From: Rickettsiales bacterium
GTDB lineage: Bacteria; Pseudomonadota; Alphaproteobacteria; Rickettsiales; UBA1997
Assembly: GCA_017620845.1 (NCBI GenBank)
Contig: JAGAUJ010000006.1
Coordinates: forward strand, 1 to 43,491
Direction: 5' to 3'
Length of the DNA stretch: 43,491 nucleotides
The notes beneath the pieces were generated by a model. It had not been told where the DNA came from, searched no databases, and was given only the letters and a program-made list of their open reading frames with translations. Every line of letters starts with the position of its first letter. The stretch's first letter is position 1. Position numbers and translations under genes: made by a program. Positions 17,011 to 25,460 of this stretch are shown here, piece by piece.

Positions 17011-17874
17011 TTATTTGTTAACTTTGTTTAAAATTGTAATATTTACATCTTTAATATTTTCAAGACCATAATTTCTCATAAAGTCTCTAACTAAGGCATC
17101 TCTTACAGTATTTTTTGTTTGTTCATAGTCTGCGATTGTTGCTTTTCTTTCATCTTCTTTTATTAGCACATGCCAACCAAATTGTGTTTTAAATGGTTCG
17201 GATAATTCATTTAATGGTTGTTTTTGAAGAACTTCATCAAATTCTTTAACTGTTTGTCCCTCTATAACATAACCTAAGTCACCACCTGTGCTTTTACTGC
17301 TATCAATAGAGTATTTTTCTGCAACTTCTTCAAATGTATTCCTTTTTAATTCTCTAATAACCTTTTTAATTTCTTCCTCTGTTTTAACAACTATATGCTT
17401 AACTTTAAATTCTTTTTTGTCTTTTAAGACTTCATTAACTTCGTCATATCTTGCCTTAATGGTTTCTTCTGTTATATTTTTATTAATTAAGTCTTGTAGA
17501 AATAATTCTTTTAACAAGTTATCTTCAATTTGTTTAATTCTTTCTTTATATTCTTTTGTGTTTTGTATTCCACTTTTTTTGGCTTTGTTTAAAATGATTT
17601 TATTGTTAACTATTTCATTTATTATTAATTCCATTTCTTCATCTTTTAGATTTGATGTATCTATTTTTTGACCAAATGTTTTTTCTAATGTTGATATGTA
17701 ATTATTTACATCACCAGTTGTTATATTTCCAACTTTTGATTTTGCTATAATTTCGCCACCGTTTGCACTTCCTTCTTTGTTTATGAAATTCTTTGATAAC
17801 ACTAATACAAGACATATAACAACTATTGCCAATGATGAAACTAGTGTTGCAATTAAAACTTTTTTATTTTTCAT
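17011..17874 (-). CDS. PpiC/parvulin-type peptidyl-prolyl isomerase, envelope-anchored
   Basis: A 287-residue periplasmic folding catalyst. An N-terminal membrane anchor (about 8-28) precedes a SurA-N-like helical region (about 45-140), then a parvulin domain from FKVKHIVVKT (about 158) to FGWHVLIKED (about 248), with GGDLGYV in the middle. The final segment returns to the chaperone region. Similar proteins in alphaproteobacteria assist outer membrane and secreted protein folding. It ends in front of a strong hairpin. Confidence 0.92.
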   Translation of the reverse strand: MKNKKVLIATLVSSLAIVVICLVLVLSKNFINKEGSANGGEIIAKSKVGNITTGDVNNYISTLEKTFGQKIDTSNLKDEEMELIINEIVNNKIILNKAKKSGIQNTKEYKERIKQIEDNLLKELFLQDLINKNITEETIKARYDEVNEVLKDKKEFKVKHIVVKTEEEIKKVIRELKRNTFEEVAEKYSIDSSKSTGGDLGYVIEGQTVKEFDEVLQKQPLNELSEPFKTQFGWHVLIKEDERKATIADYEQTKNTVRDALVRDFMRNYGLENIKDVNITILNKVNK

Positions 17875-17943
17875 TTTAAAAAAATATAATTTTTATTTAT
17901 GATGATATGTTATATTTTCTTTTTTAAAAAACAATAATAAATG

Positions 17944-17971
17944 TTGACAATTTTGTTTATAATAATATTAT
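17944..17971 (+). promoter_or_regulatory. Promoter of the GT92-like gene
   Basis: A perfect -35 TTGACA (17944-17949) and TATTAT (17966-17971), 16 bases apart, about 35 bases before the start codon; a TATAAT at 19 bases is an alternative -10. Confidence 0.65.
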
Positions 17972-18005
17972 AATTATTCAGTTTATTAAATATAATTATA
18001 TATTT

Positions 18006-18947
18006 ATGAAATTGAGACAAATATTATCAAATATATCGGCAATATTTGTGCCAAGTAAATATTATAGACATGCATTAAGAAATGGAACATTTAAAAAAGA
18101 GTTGTATAATAATATATATTCAAGATGTATATATAAAAAGAATAAAGGTTTTGATAATTTTAAATATTTTTTATCTATTTGTGCTATTACAAAAAATGAA
18201 GGACCTTATTTGAAAGAATGGATAGAATATCATAAATTGGTTGGAGTTGAAAACTTTTATATTTATGATAATGAAAGCACAGATGAAACTACTGAAATAT
18301 TGAAACCATATATTGATAGTGGATTGGTAGATTATACATATGTGTCCGGTAGAGCAATGCAGTTGCCGGTATATCAAGATTGTATAAATAAACATAGACT
18401 TGATACAAAATGGCTTGCGGTAGTTGATTTGGACGAATTTATTGTTCCGGTGGAAAATGATAGCATAGTGGATTTTTTAAAAACAATGAAAGAAAATGTA
18501 TCTCAAATTTTTGTTGGTTGGCTTATATATGGAACATCTGGACATAAAACTAAACCGAATGGTCTATTGATGGAAAATTATAAATATAGATTACTAGAAT
18601 CTGATTCAAGTAAATCAATAATAAAACCATTAATGGCCGTAAGACCATTAAATCCACATGTATTTAAAATGATATATGGAGATACAGTAAATGAAAATGG
18701 CGATGTTGTGTGTAATATAACATACCCAATAACTGATAATAATAGTATCAATAAAATTCGTATAAATCATTACTATACAAAATCGGAAGAAGAGTTTTAT
18801 AAGAGAAAAAATGTTGGTCGGGCAGATGCAGAAGATCCAACTTTATCAACAAGGTCAGATTTTTGGTTAAAAAAGGTTAATAATAATGCAATAGTTAGTG
18901 ATAATGTAATTGATAGATTTATAGAAAAAGTAAAAGAAAAAATTTAA
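18006..18947 (+). CDS. Glycosyltransferase family 92-like protein
   Basis: A 313-residue GT-A glycosyltransferase of the GT92/Glyco_tranf_2_4 group. Diagnostic pieces are ICAITKNEGPYLKEWIEYH, FYIYDNESTDET, and the metal-binding WLAVVDLDEFIVP near residue 140; a short basic N-terminus (about 1-50) precedes the domain. In bacteria such enzymes modify LPS cores or capsular glycans, often adding galactose; the donor cannot be determined here. It stands alone between divergent ppiC and serS, with its own TTGACA promoter. Confidence 0.88.
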   Translation: MKLRQILSNISAIFVPSKYYRHALRNGTFKKELYNNIYSRCIYKKNKGFDNFKYFLSICAITKNEGPYLKEWIEYHKLVGVENFYIYDNESTDETTEILKPYIDSGLVDYTYVSGRAMQLPVYQDCINKHRLDTKWLAVVDLDEFIVPVENDSIVDFLKTMKENVSQIFVGWLIYGTSGHKTKPNGLLMENYKYRLLESDSSKSIIKPLMAVRPLNPHVFKMIYGDTVNENGDVVCNITYPITDNNSINKIRINHYYTKSEEEFYKRKNVGRADAEDPTLSTRSDFWLKKVNNNAIVSDNVIDRFIEKVKEKI

Positions 18948-18957
18948 TGTTATAATA

Positions 18958-18985
18958 TTGAAAAAAATAAAACTTTTTTTATAAT
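18958..18985 (+). promoter_or_regulatory. Promoter of serS
   Basis: TTGAAA (18958-18963) and TATAAT (18980-18985) are separated by 16 bases, about 30 bases before the serS start codon. Confidence 0.65.
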
Positions 18986-19015
18986 TAATACCATATAAAC
19001 AAATTTTATAAAACA

Positions 19016-20302
19016 ATGTTGAATTTAAAATGGATATTAGAAAATCCAGAATTGTTTGATAAAGCAATGCAAAAAAGAAATTTGGATTTAAGAGCAGAAA
19101 AAATAATCCAATTAGATAAGTCTAAAAGAGAACAATTAACAAAATTACAAGATTTACAATCCAAAAGAAATTCAATATCCAAAGAAGTAGGTATTTTAAA
19201 ATCACAAGGTAAAGATACTATTGATTTAATGGCGCAAGTTGGTGAAATAAATAAAGAAATAAGTAATATAGAAACCATAATTGGCAATGAAAAAGATTCT
19301 GAATTATATAATATTTTAATAACTACACCAAATTTATTACAAGATTGTGTCCCTTATGGTGTTGATGATACAAATAACAAGGTTATTGAAACATTTATGG
19401 AACCAACAAAATTTGATTTTACACCAAAAGCGCATTATGATTTGGGTGAGGATTTAAGGCAAATGGATTTTGAACAAACTGCAAAATTATGTGGTTCAAG
19501 ATCTACTGGTTTATTTGATGGTTTGGCAAAATTAGAAAGGGCTTTATCAAATTTCTTTTTAGATGTTTTAGGGAAATATGGTTATAGAGAAACATCTATT
19601 CCTTTTATTGTAAAAACGGAAGCAATGTTTGGAACAGGAAACTTACCAAAATTTGCAGAAGATGCTTATCATACAATGGAAAATATGTGGTTAATACCAA
19701 CAAGTGAAGTCACAATGACAAACTGGTTAAATAATAGAATAATTGAAGAAAAAGAACTTCCTTTGAGATTAACTGCTTATACTGCTTGTTGGAGAAGTGA
19801 AGCTGGTTCTGCTGGAAAAGATACAAGAGGAATGTTGCGACAACATCAATTTAAAAAAGTAGAAATGGTGTCAATAACAACACCTGATAAATCTATTGAA
19901 GAACACGACAGAATGAATGGAATAGAAAATGAAATTTTACAGTTGTTGAAATTGCCTTATAGAGTTATGTTATTGTGTAGTGGTGATACTGGTTTTGGTT
20001 CTTCTAAAACTTATGACCATGAAGTTTGGTTGCCGGCACAAAACACTTATAGGGAAATATCAAGTTGTTCTAACTGTTGGGATTTTCAAGCAAGAAGAAT
20101 GAATGCAAGATATAAAAGAGCGAGTGATGGAAAACTTGATTTTGTCCATACATTAAATGGCTCTGCTCTTGCTGTTGGAAGAACGATAATTGCTATTATG
20201 GAAAATTACCAGCAAAGAGATGGAAGTGTGAAAGTTCCTGAGGTTTTAATTCCATATATGGGTGGTATGGAAGTGATAGAAAAAAGCGAGTTATTTATAT
20301 AG
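19016..20302 (+). CDS. serS: Seryl-tRNA synthetase
   Basis: A 428-residue class II seryl-tRNA synthetase. The N-terminal antiparallel coiled-coil tRNA-binding arm spans about residues 28-100; motif 2 (CWRSEAGSAGKDTRG) and motif 3 (NGSALAVGRTI) of the catalytic domain are intact, as is the TSEV serine-binding stretch. It charges tRNA-Ser and selenocysteine tRNA if present. It is flanked by a TTGAAA/TATAAT promoter and a hairpin terminator, and so forms a single-gene unit. Confidence 0.98.
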   Translation: MLNLKWILENPELFDKAMQKRNLDLRAEKIIQLDKSKREQLTKLQDLQSKRNSISKEVGILKSQGKDTIDLMAQVGEINKEISNIETIIGNEKDSELYNILITTPNLLQDCVPYGVDDTNNKVIETFMEPTKFDFTPKAHYDLGEDLRQMDFEQTAKLCGSRSTGLFDGLAKLERALSNFFLDVLGKYGYRETSIPFIVKTEAMFGTGNLPKFAEDAYHTMENMWLIPTSEVTMTNWLNNRIIEEKELPLRLTAYTACWRSEAGSAGKDTRGMLRQHQFKKVEMVSITTPDKSIEEHDRMNGIENEILQLLKLPYRVMLLCSGDTGFGSSKTYDHEVWLPAQNTYREISSCSNCWDFQARRMNARYKRASDGKLDFVHTLNGSALAVGRTIIAIMENYQQRDGSVKVPEVLIPYMGGMEVIEKSELFI

Positions 20303-20677
20303 AAATAATTATATACTTATGTTTTTTTAATGCCCTAACTTTTATGTTGGGGCATTTATTTTTTGTAATAAAAATTATATAGCACATTATTGGATGGTGT
20401 TTAGTATTTTTATATTGTTTAATTTTTTGTGTATTTATGGTTATTTTATATAAAGAATAATAAGATTCTATTTATTTGTGAAGTTTCTATAAGTGATTGC
20501 AATATTTAAAAATTAGAAGTTATTTTTTAATTTTATTTCAATAACACTTTGTATGTTTGTATTGAGGTAGTTTTATAATTATACAATTATTTATATTAAA
20601 CAATCATAATTGAAAGTTAAGTTAATCAAAATAATAAATCATTTGTATATACAAATATATAGTTTGTGGTGTTTTAA
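20303..20677. other. Intergenic region between serS and hinT
   Basis: The left part holds the serS terminator. The remaining 300 bases are AT-rich with short stop-riddled frames; no tRNA-like or repeated structure was recognised. Confidence 0.5.
20329..20364 (+). terminator. Rho-independent terminator of serS
   Basis: AATGCCCTAAC (20329-20339) pairs with GTTGGGGCATT (20346-20356; one G-T pair), followed by TATTTTTT. Confidence 0.9.
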
Positions 20678-21013
20678 TTATTTATATCCCATTATATGTA
20701 AATGATAATGAAAAACAACTTGTCCAGCATCCTCACCGCAATTTGCAACTATTCTGTATGATTTTAAATTCAAATCCATTGCTATTTTTTGTGCTATTTT
20801 AAAAAAATGTAATATTTCTTCATTTGTTGCTTTTTCCATAAAATCATTAAATGAGACATATTTATTTTTTGGGATTACTAAAATATGCACTGGTGTTTTT
20901 GGGTTTATATCGTAAAAACTTAAAATTTGTTCATCTTCATAAACTTTATTACAAGGAATTTCTCCTTTTAATATTTTTGAAAAAATATTATCATCATTAT
21001 ATTTTCTTTGCAT
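20678..21013 (-). CDS. hinT: HIT-family nucleotide-binding hydrolase (HinT type)
   Basis: A 111-residue histidine triad protein. It opens with NIFSKILKGEIPCNKVYED, the classic HinT N-terminus, and ends with the triad FHYHLHIMG (His102, His104, His106), where the middle histidine forms the AMP intermediate. HinT proteins hydrolyse adenosine phosphoramidates and aminoacyl-AMP. Length is complete for the family. It is divergent from the YfgM-like gene, with only about 50 bases between starts. Confidence 0.95.
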   Translation of the reverse strand: MQRKYNDDNIFSKILKGEIPCNKVYEDEQILSFYDINPKTPVHILVIPKNKYVSFNDFMEKATNEEILHFFKIAQKIAMDLNLKSYRIVANCGEDAGQVVFHYHLHIMGYK

Positions 21014-21066
21014 TTTAAATAAAATGTTATAATTTTCTACATAGAAGAATATAATTTTAAAAATTT

Positions 21067-21705
21067 ATGTCAACAGAATCAGAAAACAATTTTATTAATG
21101 AATTAAAATTTGATGTATTAAAAGATAAAGTTAAAAAATTTGTATTTACTTATTTAAATATTATTATTGGTTGTATAGTAATTTTATTATTTACTATTTT
21201 TATTGGTGTTTTTGTAAATTTTTATCGAAATAGTAAAATGGAAAATTATAATGAAAAAATATTTTTGGCACTTGATGGTAATAATAAGATTGAGGAATTG
21301 GAAAGGATATATAATAATAAATCAACACCAAGAATATCTAAAACATTTGCTGGTTTAAAATTAGTTGAAGAATTAACCGATAATATAAAAATTAAAAATA
21401 TTTATTTAGAAATATTTGAAAATGAAAAAGAGATATTTTTTAAGAATTATGCTGGTTTAAATTTACTTGTGATGGCTATTAATGAAGAGAATATGGATGA
21501 TAAATATATCACTGAATTATTTAGTGAGTTAGATAATGGTAAAAATCCTTTACAAGACGTGGTTTTGGAGCAAAAAATTATTTTTTTAGTTAAACAAGGC
21601 AATAAAGGTGAGGCAAAGACTATTTTAAATAATTTAATAAGAAAAAATAGCAACAGAATAGATGTTCTTGAAAGATTAAATAAATATAATGAACTTGTCA
21701 AATAA
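21067..21705 (+). CDS. YfgM-like membrane-anchored tetratricopeptide protein
   Basis: A 212-residue protein with a short cytoplasmic N-terminus, one membrane helix at about 28-51 and a helical periplasmic domain, the layout of YfgM/UPF0070 proteins that act with the Sec translocon and PpiD as periplasmic chaperone adaptors. The C-terminal TPR-like repeat (LVKQGNKGEAKTILNNLI) supports this. It is followed after 2 bases by a polytopic membrane protein gene, forming an operon. A PpiD-like gene lies elsewhere in this window (36083-37504). Confidence 0.75.
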   Translation: MSTESENNFINELKFDVLKDKVKKFVFTYLNIIIGCIVILLFTIFIGVFVNFYRNSKMENYNEKIFLALDGNNKIEELERIYNNKSTPRISKTFAGLKLVEELTDNIKIKNIYLEIFENEKEIFFKNYAGLNLLVMAINEENMDDKYITELFSELDNGKNPLQDVVLEQKIIFLVKQGNKGEAKTILNNLIRKNSNRIDVLERLNKYNELVK

Positions 21706-21707
21706 AT

Positions 21708-22766
21708 ATGTTTAATCTAATTAGTAATATTTTTGGTAGTAAGAGATATATTGTATTGTTGATATTGGCAGTTGTTATTTGTTTTATTGCTGGACAAAAT
21801 TATTTTGGTTGGTTGTTGTCGATTTTTACTACTTATGCTATTATGGCCAATAATTGTGCTCAAACAATAGGTATGTTTATTGCAACTAATAAAAATAAGT
21901 CAAAAGAAAGAGCAATATATTTTCTTGTTCCGGTATTTATAATAACAATTTTAATATCTTGGTTGTTTTATGATAGACAGTTGGATTTTTTTTTGTTAGA
22001 TAGAATTACATATAGTGATGATTTAAGTTTATTGTTGATTTTTTTACCAATTTTATTGTTTTTGTTAACAAAATATAAAATACCTGTTAGTGCTACATTT
22101 TTAATAATACCAATATTTGCCAATAAAAGCACAATTCAGTCTATGATATCAAAAACATCGGTTAGTTATTTTGTTTCTTTTGTAATTTCATTGATTATAT
22201 GGAGAACAATATATATAAAATATAAACATTGGATTGAGGTTAAAAATGAAGGTGAGGTTGGTAAAATATGGTTTATATTGCAATTTGTATCTACTGGCAT
22301 TGTGTGGGCTGTGTGGATTGTTTTGTCAACTTGTAATTTTGTTGTGTTTTTACCAAGGGTTTTTAGTTTGAAAGAATTGCTATTGTTTGTGAGTGTTGGG
22401 GTTGTCTCAATTTGTCTTATATTGTTTGATAATGGTGGAGAAATACAAGAAATTGTTGATGAAAAAAGTGATATAAATATTAAAAGTTCTGTTGTATTTA
22501 ATTTTTTGTTTGCTTTTGTGATGTTGTTTATACAGTATGTTAGTAAAATACCAATAACTTCTACTTGGATGTTTTTGGGGATATTGGCTGGAAGAGAGTT
22601 TGCAATAACTGTGAGTAGAGATGGTATTTTTGGCAGTTCTTATTATAGAAAATGTTTTGTTAAGGTATGGAGCGATTTGAGGTCCGCTATTTTTGGTATT
22701 GTTGTTTCGTTGGCTTTTGTTGAGATGATTGGTTTGGTGTCTGGTGGGTTGGTTAAATCATATTAA
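21708..22766 (+). CDS. Polytopic membrane protein resembling PiT-family permeases
   Basis: A 352-residue integral membrane protein with about ten hydrophobic segments. Two inverted-repeat-like signatures recall inorganic phosphate transporters: MANNCAQTIGMFIATN near residue 45, comparable with the GANDVANAFGT of PiT proteins, paired with KIPVSATF near 122; and KIPITSTWMFLGILAG near 285. The classic Asp of GANDVAN is replaced by Asn here, so transport of phosphate or sulfate is uncertain. It lies 2 bases behind the YfgM-like gene. A terminator hairpin follows. Confidence 0.6.
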   Translation: MFNLISNIFGSKRYIVLLILAVVICFIAGQNYFGWLLSIFTTYAIMANNCAQTIGMFIATNKNKSKERAIYFLVPVFIITILISWLFYDRQLDFFLLDRITYSDDLSLLLIFLPILLFLLTKYKIPVSATFLIIPIFANKSTIQSMISKTSVSYFVSFVISLIIWRTIYIKYKHWIEVKNEGEVGKIWFILQFVSTGIVWAVWIVLSTCNFVVFLPRVFSLKELLLFVSVGVVSICLILFDNGGEIQEIVDEKSDINIKSSVVFNFLFAFVMLFIQYVSKIPITSTWMFLGILAGREFAITVSRDGIFGSSYYRKCFVKVWSDLRSAIFGIVVSLAFVEMIGLVSGGLVKSY

Positions 22767-22783
22767 ATTTGTATTAAAATTAA

Positions 22784-22809
22784 AATACCACTATTTGCAT
22801 AGTGGTATT
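22784..22809. terminator. Bidirectional terminator, perfect 11-bp hairpin
   Basis: AATACCACTAT (22784-22794), loop TTGC, ATAGTGGTATT (22799-22809). It lies between two converging genes; the minus strand has TTTTAATTTT after it, and the plus strand is less T-rich. Confidence 0.85.
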
Positions 22810-22836
22810 ATCATTATATAACATATTGTCGTATAA

Positions 22837-24291
22837 TTATCTATTTCCAGCAACTGATTTGATTGTAACTGATGGTAATTGCCGATCCACATCAGTTTCT
22901 GCTTGTTGTAAATTTGCTGATAAATTCCACAATTTAACATTTTCACTTGTGATTGTGTTTATTTTATCTAATGTTTTACTAACATCTTCTGGTGATTTAT
23001 CACTAAATGCACCAGTAACTGGAATATCCATAAGTCCAAAAGTTCTTAACATTCTATTTTCTTCTGCACTATTTGCATATATAACAAATGGTATATTTGG
23101 TAATAATTTTGGATATTGTTGTTGTAAATACTTTATAGCATTAACATTTGAAGTTGTATCTGAACTTATTTTTGTTAATTTGCCATCGCTATTTTTTGTT
23201 TGTGCCAAATCAGTTACATTGAATACCACATAATTAATATTTGAATTGTATTTAAGTGTTTTATCAATTACTTCTTGATCATTAGTAACTCTCAAAGTTT
23301 TAATTTCTTTTCCATCTTTTCTATCTAAACAATTTTTAATTTGCATTGCTGGTTCAATACTAAACATGTTTTCTGTAAGTATTTTTGTGTATTGATTTAT
23401 TATTTCTGTTTTTTTTGCTTGTTCTAATGTTGAAAAATTTTCTGGTATTTCTACTGTTTGTAAATCTATTATTAATTTTTTTATATTATTATCAGTTGTA
23501 TTACTACCAATAAAACATTCTGTAAATAATTCTGGTTGTGTTTGTAGATATTCTACTAATTTTGGCATTAGTAATATTTCTGATTGTAATATATATGTTC
23601 TATTGCCAACAACTGCAAGTCTTGGATTGTTTGGACGTAATGCCATAGCAACATCTTCTCTTCGTTTCATTTCACCGCCAGTTGCACCACAAACTAATGA
23701 TATATAACTTCCATCAATTATGTTTGGTTGCATACCAATATTTAAATCTTGTTCAGCACCTTTTGTTAGTTCTGTAAATCTTTTTTTAAATTCAGTTTGT
23801 CTTTCTCTTCCGCTAAAAAATGCAATTTGCAATGTTGGATCTATAACTATATTTGTAAGTATATATCTTGCTTGTTCTATTAACTGTTCATTTGCTATAA
23901 CTGATAAAATTTCTTCACTATATTCTTCTCCATTTAACAATTTAAACAATTCTGGTATTATTTGTCCTGTTGGTTTTTGTTTTATACCTAACTGTGCAAA
24001 TAAATATTCTTCCATTTTTTGGAAAATTGTATCTCTTGTTGGATCTTGTTGTAGCACATCCCAAGCGGCCTGAATAGTTTTATGTTCAAAATTAACTGCA
24101 ACATCAACTGGTGCAACTCCTTGTTTTTGTGCTATTACACCATATCTGTGTGCGACTCTATTTGCTGTCATGCCTAATTCAACATGCTCTCGCATCATAT
24201 TTTCAAAATCACTTCTTAATTTTTGTAATCTTACTTTTAATTGTTGTTTTCGTGTAAGTTGCATTATATCAGTTATATTTATTGGTTCCAT
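22837..24291 (-). CDS. Unrecognised 484-residue protein with a possible pseudo-receiver C-terminus
   Basis: I do not recognise this protein. It is soluble and largely helical in its first 150 residues (basic start, MQLTRKQQLKVRLQKLR). Residues about 345-465 alternate strands and helices in a way that recalls a response-regulator receiver: NYVVFNVTDL (third strand, phospho-Asp position occupied by Asn), PFVIYANSAEENRMLRTFG (fourth strand and helix) and PVTGAFSDKSPEDVSKTLDKI (fifth strand, KPF-like end). If real, it could not be phosphorylated in the usual way. It has its own promoter and a strong terminator, and lies between a permease and ruvB with no obvious functional link. Confidence 0.6.
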   Translation of the reverse strand: MEPINITDIMQLTRKQQLKVRLQKLRSDFENMMREHVELGMTANRVAHRYGVIAQKQGVAPVDVAVNFEHKTIQAAWDVLQQDPTRDTIFQKMEEYLFAQLGIKQKPTGQIIPELFKLLNGEEYSEEILSVIANEQLIEQARYILTNIVIDPTLQIAFFSGRERQTEFKKRFTELTKGAEQDLNIGMQPNIIDGSYISLVCGATGGEMKRREDVAMALRPNNPRLAVVGNRTYILQSEILLMPKLVEYLQTQPELFTECFIGSNTTDNNIKKLIIDLQTVEIPENFSTLEQAKKTEIINQYTKILTENMFSIEPAMQIKNCLDRKDGKEIKTLRVTNDQEVIDKTLKYNSNINYVVFNVTDLAQTKNSDGKLTKISSDTTSNVNAIKYLQQQYPKLLPNIPFVIYANSAEENRMLRTFGLMDIPVTGAFSDKSPEDVSKTLDKINTITSENVKLWNLSANLQQAETDVDRQLPSVTIKSVAGNR

Positions 24292-24355
24292 TTTTCATCT
24301 ATTTTTATTAAAAAAATTATTGCAATAAACTATATTTAAGTAATATAACTGATAT

Positions 24356-24383
24356 ATTATATCATATTTATGTAAAAAGTAAA
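24356..24383 (-). promoter_or_regulatory. Promoter of the 484-residue protein gene
   Basis: On the minus strand TTTACT (24383-24378), 16 bases, then TATAAT (24361-24356), about 65 bases before the ATG. Confidence 0.6.
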
Positions 24384-24428
24384 GTGTTTTATAAAAATAT
24401 TTTAATAAACATTATTTAATCAAAATTA

Positions 24429-25451
24429 TTAAAAATCAAATTTATCACTTATAGATTCACTTTTAAACTCAATTCCCAAGTGCTTATACGCATTTGCTGT
24501 AAGAACACGGCCTCTTGGAGTCTTATTTACAAAACCACACTGTATCATATAAGGTTCAATAGTATCTTCAATAGAATCTCTCTCTTCCGAAAGACCAGCA
24601 GAAATAGTATCAATTCCCACAGGACCACCATTATAATTCTTAATTATAAAATTAAGATATTTCAAATCCGAACTATCAAGTCCCATATTATCCACATTTA
24701 ACCTATTCAAACCCAAATTAACAATTTCTTTATCAATAGCATCTTTCCTTGCAACTATTGCAAAATCCCTAATTCTTTTCAACAATCTTATCGCAATTCT
24801 GGCTGTTCCTCTTGATCTTCTTGCAATTTCGCTTGCCCCATCTTCTGTAATTTTTGTATTTAAAATATTACAATCCCTTATTATTATTTTTGTTAATTCG
24901 TCAACTTCATAAAAATTTAACTTCAAAGGTATTCCAAATCTATCTCTTAAGGGATTTGACAAAAGCCCCAACCTTGTAGTTGCTGCAACCAAAGTAAATT
25001 TTGGTAAGTCAATTTTAATAGTTCTTGCGGCAGGGCCTTCGCCTATTATTATATCAAGTTTAAAATCTTCCATTGCAGAATACAAAACTTCTTCAACTGT
25101 GCTATGTAGCCTATGTATTTCATCTATAAATAATACATCGTTAGGTTGTAAATTTGTTAAAATTGCTGCCAAGTCTCCAGCTTTTGACAAAATTGGACCA
25201 GAAGTGCTTTTAAAACCAACACCCATCTCATTTGCTATAATATGTGAAAGTGTTGTTTTACCCAACCCAGGTGGTCCATAAAATAAAGTATGATCCAGAC
25301 TTTCGCCTCTTATTTTTGCAGATTCTATAAATATTTTTAAATTATCTTTTACTTGTTTTTGACCTATAAAATCTTCAAGATACACCGGCCTTAAAGAATT
25401 TTCTATACTTGCATCAAGTTCATTTTTTTTTGTATTTTTTATTATGTCCAT
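24429..25451 (-). CDS. ruvB: Holliday junction branch migration ATPase RuvB
   Basis: A 340-residue RuvB helicase: [11 protein letters not shown] start, Walker [10 protein letters not shown] at about 59-67, Walker [10 protein letters not shown], sensor VAATTRLG, arginine finger region NPLRDRFG, and a C-terminal winged helix ending [16 protein letters not shown]. It drives branch migration with RuvA; ruvA and ruvC are not in this window, unlike the usual ruvCAB cluster. It lies 9 bases behind the disordered-protein gene, in a gatB-orf-ruvB operon. Confidence 0.98.
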   Translation of the reverse strand: MDIIKNTKKNELDASIENSLRPVYLEDFIGQKQVKDNLKIFIESAKIRGESLDHTLFYGPPGLGKTTLSHIIANEMGVGFKSTSGPILSKAGDLAAILTNLQPNDVLFIDEIHRLHSTVEEVLYSAMEDFKLDIIIGEGPAARTIKIDLPKFTLVAATTRLGLLSNPLRDRFGIPLKLNFYEVDELTKIIIRDCNILNTKITEDGASEIARRSRGTARIAIRLLKRIRDFAIVARKDAIDKEIVNLGLNRLNVDNMGLDSSDLKYLNFIIKNYNGGPVGIDTISAGLSEERDSIEDTIEPYMIQCGFVNKTPRGRVLTANAYKHLGIEFKSESISDKFDF

Positions 25452-25460
25452 ATATTACCT

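Noticed and set aside
20303..20677. Possible tRNA or small RNA gene in the serS-hinT gap
   Set aside because: No cloverleaf, T-loop consensus or repeated structure could be found besides the serS terminator.
24345..24365. AT-only palindrome GATATATTATATC as a regulatory operator
   Set aside because: It overlaps the -10 region of a promoter and such symmetry is expected by chance in this base composition.
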